A stretch of DNA of 64,000 nucleotides from an uncultured Alteromonadaceae bacterium (GTDB taxonomy: Bacteria; Pseudomonadota; Gammaproteobacteria; Enterobacterales; Alteromonadaceae). The first letter of the stretch is position 1; each line of letters begins with the position of its first letter. A program made the translations under genes and the position numbers. Location: positions 1 through 64,000 of the forward strand of contig CANMXU010000024.1 in assembly GCA_947501935.1 (NCBI GenBank). The letters are read 5' to 3'. Below are positions 63,441 through 64,000 of this stretch, piece after piece. Under the pieces are notes generated by a model. That model was given only the letters and a program-made list of their open reading frames with translations, searched no databases and was not told the origin of the DNA.

Positions 63441-64000
63441 TTGCATTTGGACTTTGAGTCGAATAACAAATACAGAGCGGGTACCGCACCTAAAGTCATG
63501 ATGGTGCCAATGCTCATACCAAAAATAATGACACTCGCCATACTGTAAAAAAGACTTTCTTCCATCATCATCAGTGGAATAAGGGCTAACACTGTTGTTA
63601 GTGTGGTGATTAAAATGGGACGAAGGCGATTACTACAAGCTGACTCGATGGCTTTCAAAGTGTTTTTTCCTTGGCTTTGTTCATCGGTTATTTTATCAAT
63701 GAGCACAATGGCATTATTAATAATGATGCCCGCTAAAGAGATAAAACCTAATCCACCAATAAAATCAAAATTTGCATTCGTTATAAATAACCCTAAAAAG
63801 CCACCAGAAAAGGCTAGAGGAATTGTTAAAGCAACAATGATAGTTTTTCTAAAAGAGTTAAATTGGCTAACCAAAATACACAGGATTAACCCTAAAAATA
63901 ATGGCAGAGTGACAAACAAGGTACCGGCACTATTTTTAAACCCTTCTAATTCTCCGCCAAGCTCAATGCGATATCCCTTAGGTAAGCTGCTATAAACGTC
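63437..64000 (-). CDS. RND-family efflux transporter, C-terminal end (partial)
   Basis: The last 187 residues of a large inner-membrane pump; the frame is open through the window edge at 64000, so the start lies outside. Visible are TM segments LPLFLGLILCILVSQFNSFRK, GFISLAGIIINNAIVLIDKI, the family RLRPILITTLTTVLALIP and a last TM before the stop, the TM10-TM12 region of AcrB-like (HAE1) transporters. Its stop is 47 bases before the GH26-like start. The substrate cannot be told from this end. Confidence 0.92.
   Translation of the reverse strand, partial: DVYSSLPKGYRIELGGELEGFKNSAGTLFVTLPLFLGLILCILVSQFNSFRKTIIVALTIPLAFSGGFLGLFITNANFDFIGGLGFISLAGIIINNAIVLIDKITDEQSQGKNTLKAIESACSNRLRPILITTLTTVLALIPLMMMEESLFYSMASVIIFGMSIGTIMTLGAVPALYLLFDSKSKCN

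Noticed and set aside
1-64000. Genomic island signs such as integrase, IS ends, att repeats or CRISPR arrays
   Set aside because: No transposase, integrase or regularly spaced repeat was found; the sugar genes show no clear change in base composition by eye.

Overview
The window looks like chromosomal DNA of an A+T-rich marine gammaproteobacterium of the Alteromonadales, most likely near Colwellia or Thalassotalea (inference from gene content, protein style and base composition; no marker gene is present to prove it). I see no rRNA, tRNA, CRISPR array, insertion sequence or prophage.

Left part (1-30 kb), mostly housekeeping and amino-acid genes: a decayed secreted Ig/cadherin-like repeat protein (72-1981); an Ada/AraC/AlkA repair fusion translationally coupled to ogt; the uracil salvage pair upp-uraA with a strong terminator; a minus-strand group with a LysR regulator, the glutamate symporter GltS and a fold-III PLP decarboxylase, divergent from a giant NAD-dependent glutamate dehydrogenase; a TonB receptor followed by an M14 peptidase lipoprotein and a D-aminoacylase-like lipoprotein; then single genes (solitary periplasmic binding protein, a 54-residue small ORF, beta-barrel protein, methyltransferase, an EamA exporter behind a possible leader-peptide attenuator, GNAT, M28 peptidase, YaeQ, glyoxalase, DUF418 membrane protein).

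Right part (30.7-64 kb), a large sugar and polysaccharide utilisation island. Minus-strand block 30.8-35.7 kb: galM, a Gfo/Idh/MocA oxidoreductase, a TIM-barrel isomerase, an AraC/cupin regulator and a binding protein. Centre: an FAH-family hydrolase, a Dabb protein, a D-tagatose-3-epimerase-like protein, and a LacI regulator divergent from an MFS permease, with three copies of one palindromic operator. Plus-strand block 39.6-54 kb: MFS, TonB receptor, a Tat-exported gluconate-dehydrogenase-subunit-3 protein, a GMC flavoprotein with a four-cysteine cluster, GH39 beta-xylosidase, GPH symporter, Tat-exported TIM-barrel protein, ThuA lipoprotein, a clan GH-A glycosidase lipoprotein and an alpha/beta hydrolase lipoprotein. 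Minus-strand block 54-64 kb: GH26-like lipoprotein, xylB, xylA, a xylonate-type dehydratase, an SMP-30 lactonase, an SDR, GH43 beta-xylosidase, and the end of an RND transporter cut by the window edge.

How they fit together (inference): external xylan-like glycans are cut by the GH26-like, GH39, GH43 and GH-A enzymes, imported by the TonB receptor and the MFS/GPH carriers, and xylose is used by two routes: XylA/XylB to xylulose-5-phosphate, and an oxidative route (lactonase, dehydratase, SDR, FAH hydrolase) that could end in pyruvate plus glycolate. The GMC/subunit-3 pair with Gfo/Idh/MocA, TIM-barrel and ThuA proteins resembles the sets used for oxidative 3-keto-glycoside breakdown, and is the best candidate here for a little-described system.
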